Source of the DNA: Pseudomonas soli
Lineage (GTDB): Bacteria > Pseudomonadota > Gammaproteobacteria > Pseudomonadales > Pseudomonadaceae
Reading direction: 5' to 3'
Length of the DNA: 64,000 bases
Assembly: GCF_900110655.1 (NCBI RefSeq)
Contig: NZ_FOEQ01000008.1
Location: 143,893 to 207,892 of the forward strand
The notes under the pieces were generated by a model. It did not search any database and was not told where the DNA came from. It worked only from the letters and a program-made list of their open reading frames with translations. Positions 16,810-24,779 of the stretch are shown piece after piece (the stretch's first letter is position 1; each line of letters begins with the position of its first letter). A program made the position numbers and the translations under genes.

Positions 16810-17367
16810 ATGGAGGCTCTCGACGCATTGCTCAACCGTGTTTCCGTGCCACGCCTGACTGACCCGGCGCCCAATGCCGCCCAGCGCGAGGCGCTGTTCC
16901 AGGCCGCATTGCGTGCGCCTGACCATGGCCAGCTGCGCCCCTGGCGTTTCCTGACCATCGAAGGGCAGGGCCGGGAAAAGCTCGGCGAGCTGTTCGCCGA
17001 AGCCGTGCAAGCCAAAGGTGAAGCCACCCAGGCGGCGCTCGACAAGGCCCGGGCGATGCCGCTGCGTGCGCCGTTGCTGATCGTGGTGATCGTCCGGCTG
17101 CAGGATCACTTCAAAGTGCCGAAGATCGAGCAGCGACTGGCCGCCGGCTGCGCCGCCCATGGCATCCTGATCGCCGCCCATGCCCAAGGTATCGGCGCGG
17201 TATGGCGCACCGGCGACATGGCCTTCGACGCCCATGTGCACAAGGGGCTGGGGCTTGCCGAGAACGAAGAGCTGATCGGTTACCTGTATGTCGGCACGCC
17301 AATGGCCGAGCCACGCACCGCGCCGATCCTGGAAACTGCCGAGTACGTCAGCGCCTGGGGCGAGTGA
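16810..17367 (+). CDS. YdjA-like nitroreductase family protein
   Basis: A 185-residue FMN-dependent nitroreductase-fold protein: RVSVPRLTDPAP with the R-S/R-V flavin-contact region (about 10), ALRAPDHGQLRPWRF (about 35-49) and AAHAQGIGAVWRTG (about 120). It is the short YdjA subgroup that binds FMN and forms dimers. The physiological substrate is unknown. AGGAGG precedes ATG 16810. Confidence 0.9.
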   Translation: MEALDALLNRVSVPRLTDPAPNAAQREALFQAALRAPDHGQLRPWRFLTIEGQGREKLGELFAEAVQAKGEATQAALDKARAMPLRAPLLIVVIVRLQDHFKVPKIEQRLAAGCAAHGILIAAHAQGIGAVWRTGDMAFDAHVHKGLGLAENEELIGYLYVGTPMAEPRTAPILETAEYVSAWGE

Positions 17368-17373
17368 TTGAGT

Positions 17374-17395
17374 GGGGCCGCTGCGCAGCGGCCCC
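17374..17395. terminator. Perfect 22-bp palindrome between convergent genes
   Basis: GGGGCCGCTGC followed at once by its exact complement, between the stops of the nitroreductase (17367) and the sensor kinase (17404). The near-identical GGGCCGC...GCGGCCC occurs at 19325-19341 and 32120-32136, so this is a recurrent gene-end hairpin in this genome. A clear U-tract is missing, so terminator function is inferred. Confidence 0.55.
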
Positions 17396-17403
17396 TGTAT
17401 TAG

Positions 17404-18735
17404 TCAGCCAGCGCTAACTTCGCTGGGCAGTTCCAGCGTAGCCACGAACCCACCCTGCGGATGGTTCGCAAGCTTCAGGCTGCCACCATGGCGCTCCGCC
17501 GCCTTGCGTGCAATCGCCAGCCCCAGCCCATGTCCCGGCGCCTCTTGCCCCGGTGCCCGGAAGAATGGCTCGCCCAGCTGCGCGAGATGCTCGGCCGCCA
17601 CCCCCGGCCCATGGTCGCGCACGCTCAGCACGATACGGTCCTGTTCGCGGCTGGCGCGCAGCTCGATCGGCTGCCCGGCCGGATTGAAGCGCAGCGCATT
17701 GCGCAGCAGGTTGTCCACCGCCCGTTCGACCAGCGTCGGCCAGCCTTGCAGGGTCAGGCCAGGCTGCATCTCCAGACGCACCTCCTGATCCGGCGCTGAC
17801 AGCTGGGCATCCTTGCGCACGCCGCCCAGCAAGGCATTGAGGTCCACCGGCTCGGCATGTGCCTGCTCGGCATCGACCCGGGCAAGCACGAGGATTTCGC
17901 TGATCAAGTCTTCCAGACGATCGCATTCGCGGGTCAGGCGTGGCCACAGGGCCTGACGCTGTTCCGGCTCGGCGCGCTCGGCCAGGGCCAGGGCGATGCG
18001 CAGCCGGGCCAGGGGTGAACGCAGTTCGTGGGACACATCGCGCAGCAGCTGGCGCTGGCTGCCGATCAGGCTCTGCAGGCGTGCGCCCATCTTGTTGAAG
18101 TCGTTGGCCAGCACGCCGAACTCGTCACGGCGCACGGCCAGCCGCGCCAGGCTGTTCTGCTGGTAGCTGGTCTGCCCCAGGTCGTGCACGGCGCCGCGCA
18201 GGCGGCTGAGCGGGCGGGTGATCGACAGGGTTACCAACAGGCTGAACAGGGTCAGCACCACCAAGGCTATGCCCAGGGCGCTGAGCGGCCAGATAAGGCT
18301 TTCGCGGTGCCAGGCGGCCAGCTCCGGGTGGGGGATACGGTAGATCAGCAGGTAGGTCTCACCGCTGCCGGGGCTGGTGTATTCCTCGGTCAGGCGGCGC
18401 CACGGCAGGCGACGTTCGTCGTTGTGCTGGCGTGCCTCGAAGGCCGCGGCGCGGCGCGGGAAGGTGCCGGGGACCACGGCATCGCCGCTGTCGTCGAGCA
18501 CCTGCACGTCGATCTTGTAGCGCTGCTTGCGCCGTTCCAGGAAGCGTTGCGACGACTCCAGGCCTTCCTGTTCGTAGTGCTGGGCCCAGTGGCTGGCCAG
18601 GTTGTTCAGGCCTGGGTGGCGACTGAGGATCCAGGTGTCCTGGTTGAGCATGTGCCCGAGCAGGATTGACAGCCCGGCGACTAGGGCGATGGCCAGCCAG
18701 AAGCTGGCCAGGATGCGCCAGAACAGTGAACGCAA
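17404..18735 (-). CDS. Sensor histidine kinase, Cpx/envelope-stress type
   Basis: A 443-residue inner-membrane kinase: N-terminal helix, periplasmic sensor (about 35-150), second helix (about 155-180), HAMP (about 180-235), phospho-acceptor motif DVSHELRSPLAR, N-box NNLLRNALRF, and G-boxes DHGPGV and GHGLGLAIA. The proposed start is TTG 18735 with GGAGG eight bases upstream; the longer reading adds a proline-rich leader not typical of the family. It lies downstream of the Spy-like and response regulator genes on the same strand, as in CpxRA/CpxP-like clusters. Confidence 0.9.
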   Translation of the reverse strand: MRSLFWRILASFWLAIALVAGLSILLGHMLNQDTWILSRHPGLNNLASHWAQHYEQEGLESSQRFLERRKQRYKIDVQVLDDSGDAVVPGTFPRRAAAFEARQHNDERRLPWRRLTEEYTSPGSGETYLLIYRIPHPELAAWHRESLIWPLSALGIALVVLTLFSLLVTLSITRPLSRLRGAVHDLGQTSYQQNSLARLAVRRDEFGVLANDFNKMGARLQSLIGSQRQLLRDVSHELRSPLARLRIALALAERAEPEQRQALWPRLTRECDRLEDLISEILVLARVDAEQAHAEPVDLNALLGGVRKDAQLSAPDQEVRLEMQPGLTLQGWPTLVERAVDNLLRNALRFNPAGQPIELRASREQDRIVLSVRDHGPGVAAEHLAQLGEPFFRAPGQEAPGHGLGLAIARKAAERHGGSLKLANHPQGGFVATLELPSEVSAG

Positions 18736-18804
18736 GACAAGCACCTCCAGGAAATGGCGAAAGCCCGGCGCGCTGGGAAGCGGGCCGGGCATCGGGCTGA
18801 CAGC

Positions 18805-19221
18805 TTACTGGGCCTTGCCGGTTTTTTCAGCCTTCCAGGCCTGGAACTCCTGCCACTCGGCCTTGCGCGCGGCGCGCTCCTTCCGCAGGTCGTCGAATTT
18901 CTTCTGCTGGTCGGGCTTGAGCAAGGCGCGGATCTGGCCTTCGGTCTTGTCGTGGCTGGCCTTGAGCTCGTCCTTCAGGGCTTTCTGCTCGGCGGCGGGC
19001 AGCTTGGCGATGTAGCGTTCGTTGATGTCGCGGCGCTGCTTCATCTGCTCGCCCATCAGCTTGCCGATCTGCTGGCGCTGGTCGCGGCTCAGGTCCAGCT
19101 GGGCGAAAGGCGCGTCACCGCGATGATGCGGGCCGTCGTGGCGCGGGCCGCCTTCGGGCATGGCCGTGGCCACGGTCGGCAGGGCGGCGGCGAACATCAG
19201 GGCGATAAGGGTCTTGCGCAT
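18805..19221 (-). CDS. Spy/CpxP family periplasmic protein
   Basis: A 138-residue secreted helical protein. The signal peptide is 1-20 (ending ATA-M); the mature part has two LTxxQ-like repeats (LSRDQRQQIGKL and LLKPDQQKKFDDL) typical of the Spy/CpxP chaperone and stress-sensor fold, plus a His-rich stretch (RHDGPHHRGD) that may bind metal. It lies between the response regulator and kinase genes, so it probably modulates that two-component system. AGGAG precedes ATG 19221. Confidence 0.88.
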   Translation of the reverse strand: MRKTLIALMFAAALPTVATAMPEGGPRHDGPHHRGDAPFAQLDLSRDQRQQIGKLMGEQMKQRRDINERYIAKLPAAEQKALKDELKASHDKTEGQIRALLKPDQQKKFDDLRKERAARKAEWQEFQAWKAEKTGKAQ

Positions 19222-19324
19222 GGTGTCTCTCCTTTCAGGGGCCGGTGGTTACCGGATGAGCCCAGTCTAGGGAGATCAAGGTCAAGGGCGGTCAGGCGAG
19301 GGTAAAGGCTGGGTAAAGATGACA

Positions 19325-19341
19325 GGGCCGCGCAGCGGCCC
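19325..19341. terminator. GGGCCGC/GCGGCCC hairpin downstream of the response regulator
   Basis: A short GC stem just after the response regulator stop, with TTTTA on the upstream side of its own strand. It could partly separate the regulator from the Spy-like and kinase genes. Weak U-tract. Confidence 0.4.
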
Positions 19342-19349
19342 CGGTTTTA

Positions 19350-20027
19350 CTACAGACTGTAGTAATAGCCGCGGCTGCGCAGGGCGACGATGCGCGGGCG
19401 GCCATCCGGGTGCGGCCCGATCTTCTTGCGCAGGTTGCTGACATGCATGTCCAGGCTGCGGTCATAAAGCGTGAGCTTGCGGCCCAGGCCGATCTGCGCC
19501 AGTTCCTGCTTGTCCAGCGGCTCGCCGGGTTGGCGCAGCAAGGCTTCGAGGATGCGGCTTTCCGACAGCGTGAGGGTCATCTCGCGCTGGTCGATGCTGA
19601 CCACGCCGCGTACCGGGCTGAAGATCAGGTCGCCGATCTCCACCTGGCTGCTGGGCGCGCTGGGGTGGCTGCGGCGCAACACTGCGCGCAGGCGGGCGGT
19701 GAGCTCGCGGGGGTCGCAGGGCTTGGCCAGGTAGTCGTCGGCGCCCAGCTCCAGGCCAAGGATGCGGTCCAGCGGCTCGCCGCGGGCCGAAAGCATCAGC
19801 ACCGGCAGGTCGGTGTGTTCGCTGCGCAGCTGTTTGAGCAGTTCCAGGCCGCTGCCATCGGGCAGCATGACATCCAGCACCACCGCCGCCGGGGCGTGGG
19901 TGGCCAAGGCCTGGCGCGCACTCTGGCCATCGTGGCAGGCGCGCACCGCAAACCCTTCCTGGGTCAGCCAGCTGCCGAGCAGCTCGCACAGTTCCTGGTC
20001 ATCATCAATTAGTAACAGCTCGCTCAT
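19350..20027 (-). CDS. OmpR/CpxR-type response regulator
   Basis: A 225-residue response regulator: acidic pocket DDD near 8-10, phospho-acceptor Asp in VVLDVMLPDGSG (about 52), K in LAKPCDPREL (about 102), and a C-terminal winged helix (LSESRILEALLR, then DMHVSNLRKKIG). It pairs with the sensor kinase at 17404-18735 and the Spy-like protein. It begins seven bases after a small coiled-coil membrane protein gene. Confidence 0.93.
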   Translation of the reverse strand: MSELLLIDDDQELCELLGSWLTQEGFAVRACHDGQSARQALATHAPAAVVLDVMLPDGSGLELLKQLRSEHTDLPVLMLSARGEPLDRILGLELGADDYLAKPCDPRELTARLRAVLRRSHPSAPSSQVEIGDLIFSPVRGVVSIDQREMTLTLSESRILEALLRQPGEPLDKQELAQIGLGRKLTLYDRSLDMHVSNLRKKIGPHPDGRPRIVALRSRGYYYSL

Positions 20028-20034
20028 TTCTCAC

Positions 20035-20427
20035 TCAATTCAACCATTGCCGGCGTCTTCTGTGTCCGCCGCTGGCTAAGATACCGCAGACTGCGGACAA
20101 CAGTGCAACGGCCGAGCCGATCAGGAACCATTGCTGCTGGTCGGTCAGCGGGCTTCGCGGGGCGCTGGCGCCTGCCTGCAGTTCCTTGATCGTCAGCTTC
20201 AGGCGCTGGTTGTCCTGGCGCAGGCGGGCGAGCTGGGCGCTTTCACGCTCGCTGTCCTGGTTCTGCAGTTGCTGGGTCAGCGCCGTGCGCTGTTTCTCGC
20301 TTTCTTCCAGGCGCTGCTGCAAGTCGGTGATCCGCGCCCCGGCTTCCAGCGACAGCGGCTGTTCGGCCGTGGCGAAAGGGGACAGCAGCAACAGGCAAAG
20401 CAGCAGGGACATCGGACCTTGACGCAT
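20035..20427 (-). CDS. Small coiled-coil protein with signal peptide and C-terminal TM helix
   Basis: 130 residues: signal peptide (1-21), a heptad-rich coiled coil (about 30-85, RITDLQQRLEESEKQRTALT), then a membrane helix (about 100-120) and a basic tail RRRRQ. This is the C-terminal architecture of the YgiM/SH3-anchor family without the SH3 domain. AGGAG precedes ATG 20427. It is seven bases upstream of the response regulator, hence probably in the same operon. Function unknown. Confidence 0.72.
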   Translation of the reverse strand: MRQGPMSLLLCLLLLSPFATAEQPLSLEAGARITDLQQRLEESEKQRTALTQQLQNQDSERESAQLARLRQDNQRLKLTIKELQAGASAPRSPLTDQQQWFLIGSAVALLSAVCGILASGGHRRRRQWLN

Positions 20428-20515
20428 TGGAACTCCTGATTCGTATCGATTCAGGAGGTTGTCGGCCAGTCGTCGGATTTTATGAGTAGTGCCGCGCGGG
20501 GTGTAGCAGGGAGCG

Positions 20516-20547
20516 GCTTCGTGGGGGCGGGCTTGCCGCTGCGAAGC
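20516..20547. repeat. REP-like element
   Basis: A degenerate REP copy in the gap between the coiled-coil gene and yciI. GCTTCG at 20516-20521 pairs with CGAAGC at 20542-20547 around a GGCGGGCTTGCC core. Confidence 0.6.
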
Positions 20548-20565
20548 CCGTCCCGGTAAAGCCTG

Positions 20566-20865
20566 TTACGGCAGGACTTGCTTGAACGGCTTGACCACGA
20601 CCTTGGCGTACACGCCCGCGGCAATGTACGGATCGGCGTCGGCCCAGGCCTGGGCGGCGGCCAGGGAGTCGAACTCGGCGACGATCAGGCTGCCGCTGAA
20701 GCCGGCGGCGCCCGGGTCGTTGCTGTCGATGGCCGGGTGCGGGCCGGCAAGCACCACACGGCCCTCGGCCTTGAGCTGCTGCAGGCGTTCGATATGCGCG
20801 GGGCGGGCGGCCAGGCGGTTTTCCAGGGAGTTTTCGACGTCGCTGGCGATGATGGCGTAGAGCAT
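20566..20865 (-). CDS. YciI family protein
   Basis: A 99-residue ferredoxin-like alpha/beta-barrel protein, start MLYAIIASD, conserved H-x-x-R-L (AHIERLQQL) and the D-P-Y motif (ADADPYIAAGVY). Catalysis is unproven in this subgroup. Its ATG (20865) follows the yciB stop (20867) by a single base, indicating translational coupling. Confidence 0.9.
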   Translation of the reverse strand: MLYAIIASDVENSLENRLAARPAHIERLQQLKAEGRVVLAGPHPAIDSNDPGAAGFSGSLIVAEFDSLAAAQAWADADPYIAAGVYAKVVVKPFKQVLP

Positions 20866-20866
20866 G

Positions 20867-21463
20867 TCAGTCCTTGGGTTTGGAGGTGGAGGGGTCGGCA
20901 TCGTGCAGGTGGCGCGACAGGTAGACCCCCTGGGCCACCAGGAACAGCACGGTCATGCCCAGGCTGCCGAATACCTTGAAGTCGACCCAGATGTCCTGGA
21001 AGGTGAAGGCGACGAACAGGTTGGCGGCGCCGCACACCAGGAAGAAGGCGATCCACGCCACGTTCAGGCGGTTCCACACTGTTTCTGGAAGTGTCAGGGC
21101 ATGGCCCATGATGCGTTTGATCAGTACCCGGTCACCGATGAAGTGGCTGCCGGCGAACGCCAGGGCGAACAGCCAGTTGACCACGGGCGCCTTCCACTTG
21201 AGGAAGGTCTCGCTGTGGAAGGCCAGGGTCAGGCCACCGAACACCAGGCAGGCGACCAGGGTCAGCAACTGGCCCTTCTCCAGCTTGCCGTGGCGCAGGA
21301 ACAGCGCGCCATAGACCACCACGGAGCTGACGATCAGCATGGCGGTGGCGCTGTAGATCCCGCCGAACTCGAAGCCGTGGCCGGCGAAATCGACCGGGCG
21401 CGGGTCAAGCTTGTAGACGATGAAGAACAGCAGCAGCGGGATGAAATCGATGAATTGTTTCAC
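20867..21463 (-). CDS. yciB: Septation protein A/inner membrane protein YciB
   Basis: A 198-residue polytopic inner-membrane protein of the YciB/IspA family: KQFIDFIPLLLFF start, five or six helices, and the typical TFKWKAPVVNW-like LKWKAPVVNWLFALAF segment. It is implicated in cell division and envelope integrity in enterics. It starts at GTG 21463, which gives the family N-terminus; upstream residues are arginine-rich and not conserved. It is coupled to yciI downstream and divergent from trpH. Confidence 0.9.
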   Translation of the reverse strand: MKQFIDFIPLLLFFIVYKLDPRPVDFAGHGFEFGGIYSATAMLIVSSVVVYGALFLRHGKLEKGQLLTLVACLVFGGLTLAFHSETFLKWKAPVVNWLFALAFAGSHFIGDRVLIKRIMGHALTLPETVWNRLNVAWIAFFLVCGAANLFVAFTFQDIWVDFKVFGSLGMTVLFLVAQGVYLSRHLHDADPSTSKPKD

Positions 21464-21530
21464 AGTGGCAGCCAGAAGCGGGATGTGACGGCATAATAAC
21501 AAACATCGATTCCTGCGAAAGCGCTCCTCC

Positions 21531-22391
21531 ATGAATGTTGATCTGCACTGTCACAGCACGGCCTCCGACGGCGCCCTGTCGCCCACGGCACTGGTCGCCC
21601 GGGCCCATGAGCACGGGGTGCGCACGCTCTCGCTCACCGACCATGACACCCTCGAAGGCCTGCCGGAGGCGCGCCAGGCGTGCCTGGACAACGGCATGCA
21701 GTGGGTCAGCGGCGTGGAGCTGTCGTGCACCTGGGGCGGCGCCACCATTCATGTGCTGGGCTACGACTTCCCCCTCGACGCGCCGCCGTTGCTCGATGCC
21801 ATCGCCAACCTGCACCGCGGTCGTTGGCTGCGCGCCGAGGAAATCGACCGCAAGCTGGCGGCCAAGGGCATGCCCGGCGCGCTGGACGGCGCGCGGGCCG
21901 TGCAGCAAGAACTGGGCGACAGCGGCAACGCCCCGGCGCGCCCGCACTTCGCCGAGTTCATGGTCCGCGCCGGCTTCGTCAAGGACCGCGGCGAGGCGTT
22001 CCGCAAGTGGCTGGGCGCCGGCAAGCTGGGCGACGTCAAGCTGCACTGGCCGACGCTTGAGGAAACTGTCGCGACGCTGCGTGAGTCCAATGCGTGGGTG
22101 AGCCTGGCCCATCCCATGCACTACGAACTGACCCGCAGCAAGCGCAGACGGCTGATTGCCGACTATATTCAGGCTGGAGGGCAGGCACTGGAAGTGGTCA
22201 ACGGGATGATGCCGCCCGAGCAGGTGGGGACGATGTCGATCCTCACCCGTGAGTTCGGCCTGCTGGCAAGCGCCGGCAGCGACTTCCACGGCCCTGGCAC
22301 CTGGGGCGAGATCGGTGCCTACCGGCCATTGCCTGAGGACCTGCCACCCCTGTGGCGCCGATTCCGACATGAACAGCCTATGGCGGTATGA
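21531..22391 (+). CDS. PHP-domain phosphoesterase (TrpH/RNase AM-like)
   Basis: A 286-residue metal-dependent phosphoesterase: N-terminal DLHCHSTASDG, TDHDTLEG, the second-shell LAHP, and the C-terminal GSDFHG triplet supply the PHP trinuclear site. E. coli RNase AM (YciV/TrpH) acts on 5'-ends of RNA and on 3',5'-bisphosphates. It is the first gene of trpH-yciO-scpA-scpB. No obvious Shine-Dalgarno sequence precedes ATG 21531. Confidence 0.9.
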   Translation: MNVDLHCHSTASDGALSPTALVARAHEHGVRTLSLTDHDTLEGLPEARQACLDNGMQWVSGVELSCTWGGATIHVLGYDFPLDAPPLLDAIANLHRGRWLRAEEIDRKLAAKGMPGALDGARAVQQELGDSGNAPARPHFAEFMVRAGFVKDRGEAFRKWLGAGKLGDVKLHWPTLEETVATLRESNAWVSLAHPMHYELTRSKRRRLIADYIQAGGQALEVVNGMMPPEQVGTMSILTREFGLLASAGSDFHGPGTWGEIGAYRPLPEDLPPLWRRFRHEQPMAV

Positions 22392-22404
22392 ACAGGACGA
22401 CTTC

Positions 22405-23034
22405 GTGAGCCAATTTTTCCAGATTCATGCGGAGAACCCGCAGCCGCGCCTGATCAAACAGGCTGTCGAGATCATCCGCAAGGGTGGGGTGGTGGTTTAT
22501 CCGACCGACTCGGCCTATGCCATGGGCTGCCAGATCGGTGACAAGGCTGCCATCGAGCGCGTGCGCCGCCTGCGCCAGCTGGACAAGCACCACAACTTCA
22601 CCCTGCTGTGCTGCGACCTGTCCGAGATGGGCACCTTCGCCAAGATCGACACGGCGACGTTCCGCCTGCTCAAGGCCCACATTCCGGGCCCGTACACCTT
22701 CATCCTCAACGCCACCCGCGAGGTGCCGCGCCTGCTGATGCACGACAAGCGCCGCACCATTGGCCTGCGCGTGCCGTCCAACCCCATCGTCCTGGCCCTG
22801 CTCGAGGAACTGGGCGAACCTCTGATGAGCGTCAGCCTCATCCTGCCGGGCGACGAGGAGCCGATGACCGACCCCTACGAGATCCGCCAGCGCCTGGAGC
22901 ACCACGTCGACCTGATCATCGACGGCGGCTTCGGCGACCTGAAGGCCTCGACCGTCATCGACCTGTCCGGTGACGAGCCCGAGCTAATCCGTGAAGGCTG
23001 CGGGGATCCGACGCCGTTCCTGGTCAACGCGTGA
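22405..23034 (+). CDS. yciO: YciO/YrdC/Sua5 family protein
   Basis: A 209-residue YrdC-fold protein: SQFFQIHAENPQPR start, VVYPTDSAYAMGC nucleotide site and the KR-x-x-SN-like RVPSNPI motif. YciO is the paralogue of TsaC, with threonylcarbamoyl-AMP-like chemistry suggested but weaker. GTG 22405 (AGGA upstream) is chosen because it restores the family N-terminus; an ATG at 22369 would overlap trpH. Its TGA overlaps the scpA GTG. Confidence 0.9.
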   Translation: MSQFFQIHAENPQPRLIKQAVEIIRKGGVVVYPTDSAYAMGCQIGDKAAIERVRRLRQLDKHHNFTLLCCDLSEMGTFAKIDTATFRLLKAHIPGPYTFILNATREVPRLLMHDKRRTIGLRVPSNPIVLALLEELGEPLMSVSLILPGDEEPMTDPYEIRQRLEHHVDLIIDGGFGDLKASTVIDLSGDEPELIREGCGDPTPFLVNA

Positions 23035-23858
23035 GCCAGGTACAAGCCCCCGAGGCGCCGGCCACAGAGGCGCAGACGCCGTTCCAGCTGCAACTGGCCC
23101 TGGTCTACGGCGAAGCCCTGACCGAGATGCCGGTCGACCTGTACATCCCGCCGGATGCCCTGGAAGTCTTCCTCGAAGCCTTCGAAGGCCCGCTGGACCT
23201 GTTGCTGTACCTGATCCGCAAGCAGAACGTGGACATTCTCGACATCCCCGTGGCCGAGATCACTCGCCAGTACATGAGCTATGTCGAGCTGATGAAGAGC
23301 GTGCGCCTGGAGCTGGCGGCCGAGTACCTGGTGATGGCCGCCATGCTCGCCGAGATCAAGTCGCGCATGCTGCTGCCGCGCTCCGGCGAGGTCGAGGAGG
23401 AGGAGGGCGACCCGCGCGCCGAACTGATTCGCCGGCTGCAGGAGTACGAGCGGTTCAAGGCCGCCGCCGAAGGTATCGATGAGTTGCCCAGGGTCGGACG
23501 CGAAGTCGTCGTGCCGCGCCTGGAGGCTCCGCAAGCCAAGGTGCGCAAGTTGTTGCCGGAGGTGGCGCTGGAAGAGATCCTGCTGTCCATGGCCGAGGTC
23601 ATGCGCCGCAACGACCTGTTCGAGAGCCACCAGATCACCCGCGAGGTGCTGTCGACCCGCGAACGCATGAGCGAAGTGCTCGACCGCCTCAAGGGCGGTG
23701 CCTTCGTGCCCTTCGTCGAGCTGTTCACCCGCGAGGAAGGCAAGCTCGGCGTGGTGGTGACCTTCATGGCGATTCTCGAGCTGGTGAAGGAATCCTTGAT
23801 CGAACTGGTGCAGAATGAGCCCTTCGCCCCGATTCACGTCCGTGCCCGGGCAGAATGA
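23031..23858 (+). CDS. scpA: Segregation and condensation protein A
   Basis: The 275-residue kleisin of the SMC-ScpAB complex. The N-terminal SMC-binding helices start at FEGPLDLLLYLIRKQNVDILDIPVAEIT (quoted only as a landmark around residues 52-80). The central acidic linker is EVEEEEGDPR, and the C-terminal winged helix is near 230-270. The start GTG overlaps the yciO stop (GTGA) and scpB follows 14 bases downstream, so it is translationally coupled. Confidence 0.94.
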   Translation: MSQVQAPEAPATEAQTPFQLQLALVYGEALTEMPVDLYIPPDALEVFLEAFEGPLDLLLYLIRKQNVDILDIPVAEITRQYMSYVELMKSVRLELAAEYLVMAAMLAEIKSRMLLPRSGEVEEEEGDPRAELIRRLQEYERFKAAAEGIDELPRVGREVVVPRLEAPQAKVRKLLPEVALEEILLSMAEVMRRNDLFESHQITREVLSTRERMSEVLDRLKGGAFVPFVELFTREEGKLGVVVTFMAILELVKESLIELVQNEPFAPIHVRARAE

Positions 23859-23872
23859 CCTGACAACTATCG

Positions 23873-24634
23873 ATGAACCTGAACGAACCCCGTGAACTGG
23901 CGTCGCTGATCGAGGCCTTCCTGCTTGCCTCGGGCAAGCCGCAATCCCTCGAGCGCCTGTACGAGCTGTTCGAGGAGGCCGAGCGCCCGGCCCCCGCCGT
24001 TTTCAAGAAGGCCCTGGAAGTGCTGGGCAAGTCCTGCGCTGGCCGCGCCTTCGAGCTCAAGGAAGTAGCGACCGGCTATCGCCTGCAGATCCGCGAGGAC
24101 TACGCACCCTGGGTCGGCCGCCTCTGGGAGGAGCGTCCGCAGCGCTATTCCCGCGCGCTGCTGGAAACCATGGCGCTGATCGCCTACCGCCAGCCCATCA
24201 CCCGTGGCGAGATCGAGGACGTGCGGGGTGTGGCGGTCAACAGCAACATCATCAAGACGCTCATGGAACGCGAGTGGATCCGCATCGTCGGCTACCGCGA
24301 GGTGCCCGGGCGACCGGCGATGTTCGCCACCACCAAGGCATTCCTCGATCATTTCAACCTCAAGAGCCTCGATGAGCTGCCGGCGTTGGTCGAGCTGCGC
24401 GAGCTGGAGGTGGAACCCGAGGTCGATCCGGACGATGCGCCGGTACCCGCACACCTGCAAGCCCTGGCCGATGCCAGCCTGGGCGAGGAGGGCGAGGAAA
24501 TGGAGCCGAAGGAGGAGACCAGCTTCCGCTCGCTGCTGGTGGAGCTCGACGCAATGGAAGAAGGGCTCAAGATCGATTTCGATGATTTGCGCGATGAGGC
24601 TTCCACCGAGCCCGAGGACGAACCAAAGGCCTGA
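23873..24634 (+). CDS. scpB: Segregation and condensation protein B
   Basis: A 253-residue tandem winged-helix protein that dimerises and binds ScpA: IEAFLLASGKPQSLERL at the N-terminus, then ALLETMALIAYRQPITRGEI and VNSNIIKTLMEREWIRIVG, the second winged helix. An acidic C-terminal tail (from about 180) is longer than in Bacillus. Last gene of the trpH-yciO-scpAB unit; rluB follows after 145 bp with its own RBS. Confidence 0.94.
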   Translation: MNLNEPRELASLIEAFLLASGKPQSLERLYELFEEAERPAPAVFKKALEVLGKSCAGRAFELKEVATGYRLQIREDYAPWVGRLWEERPQRYSRALLETMALIAYRQPITRGEIEDVRGVAVNSNIIKTLMEREWIRIVGYREVPGRPAMFATTKAFLDHFNLKSLDELPALVELRELEVEPEVDPDDAPVPAHLQALADASLGEEGEEMEPKEETSFRSLLVELDAMEEGLKIDFDDLRDEASTEPEDEPKA

Positions 24635-24779
24635 CAACCTAACTCTGTGGAAGCTGGCTTGCGCCTTTGGGCGGAATCTGCTGAACGATCGGCAAAAACC
24701 TTCTACCCTCCAGTGCGTTCCCTTGCTGAACCGCGTATGATGCGCGCCCGCTTTCACTACTACACCGGGAGGTGCCCAG

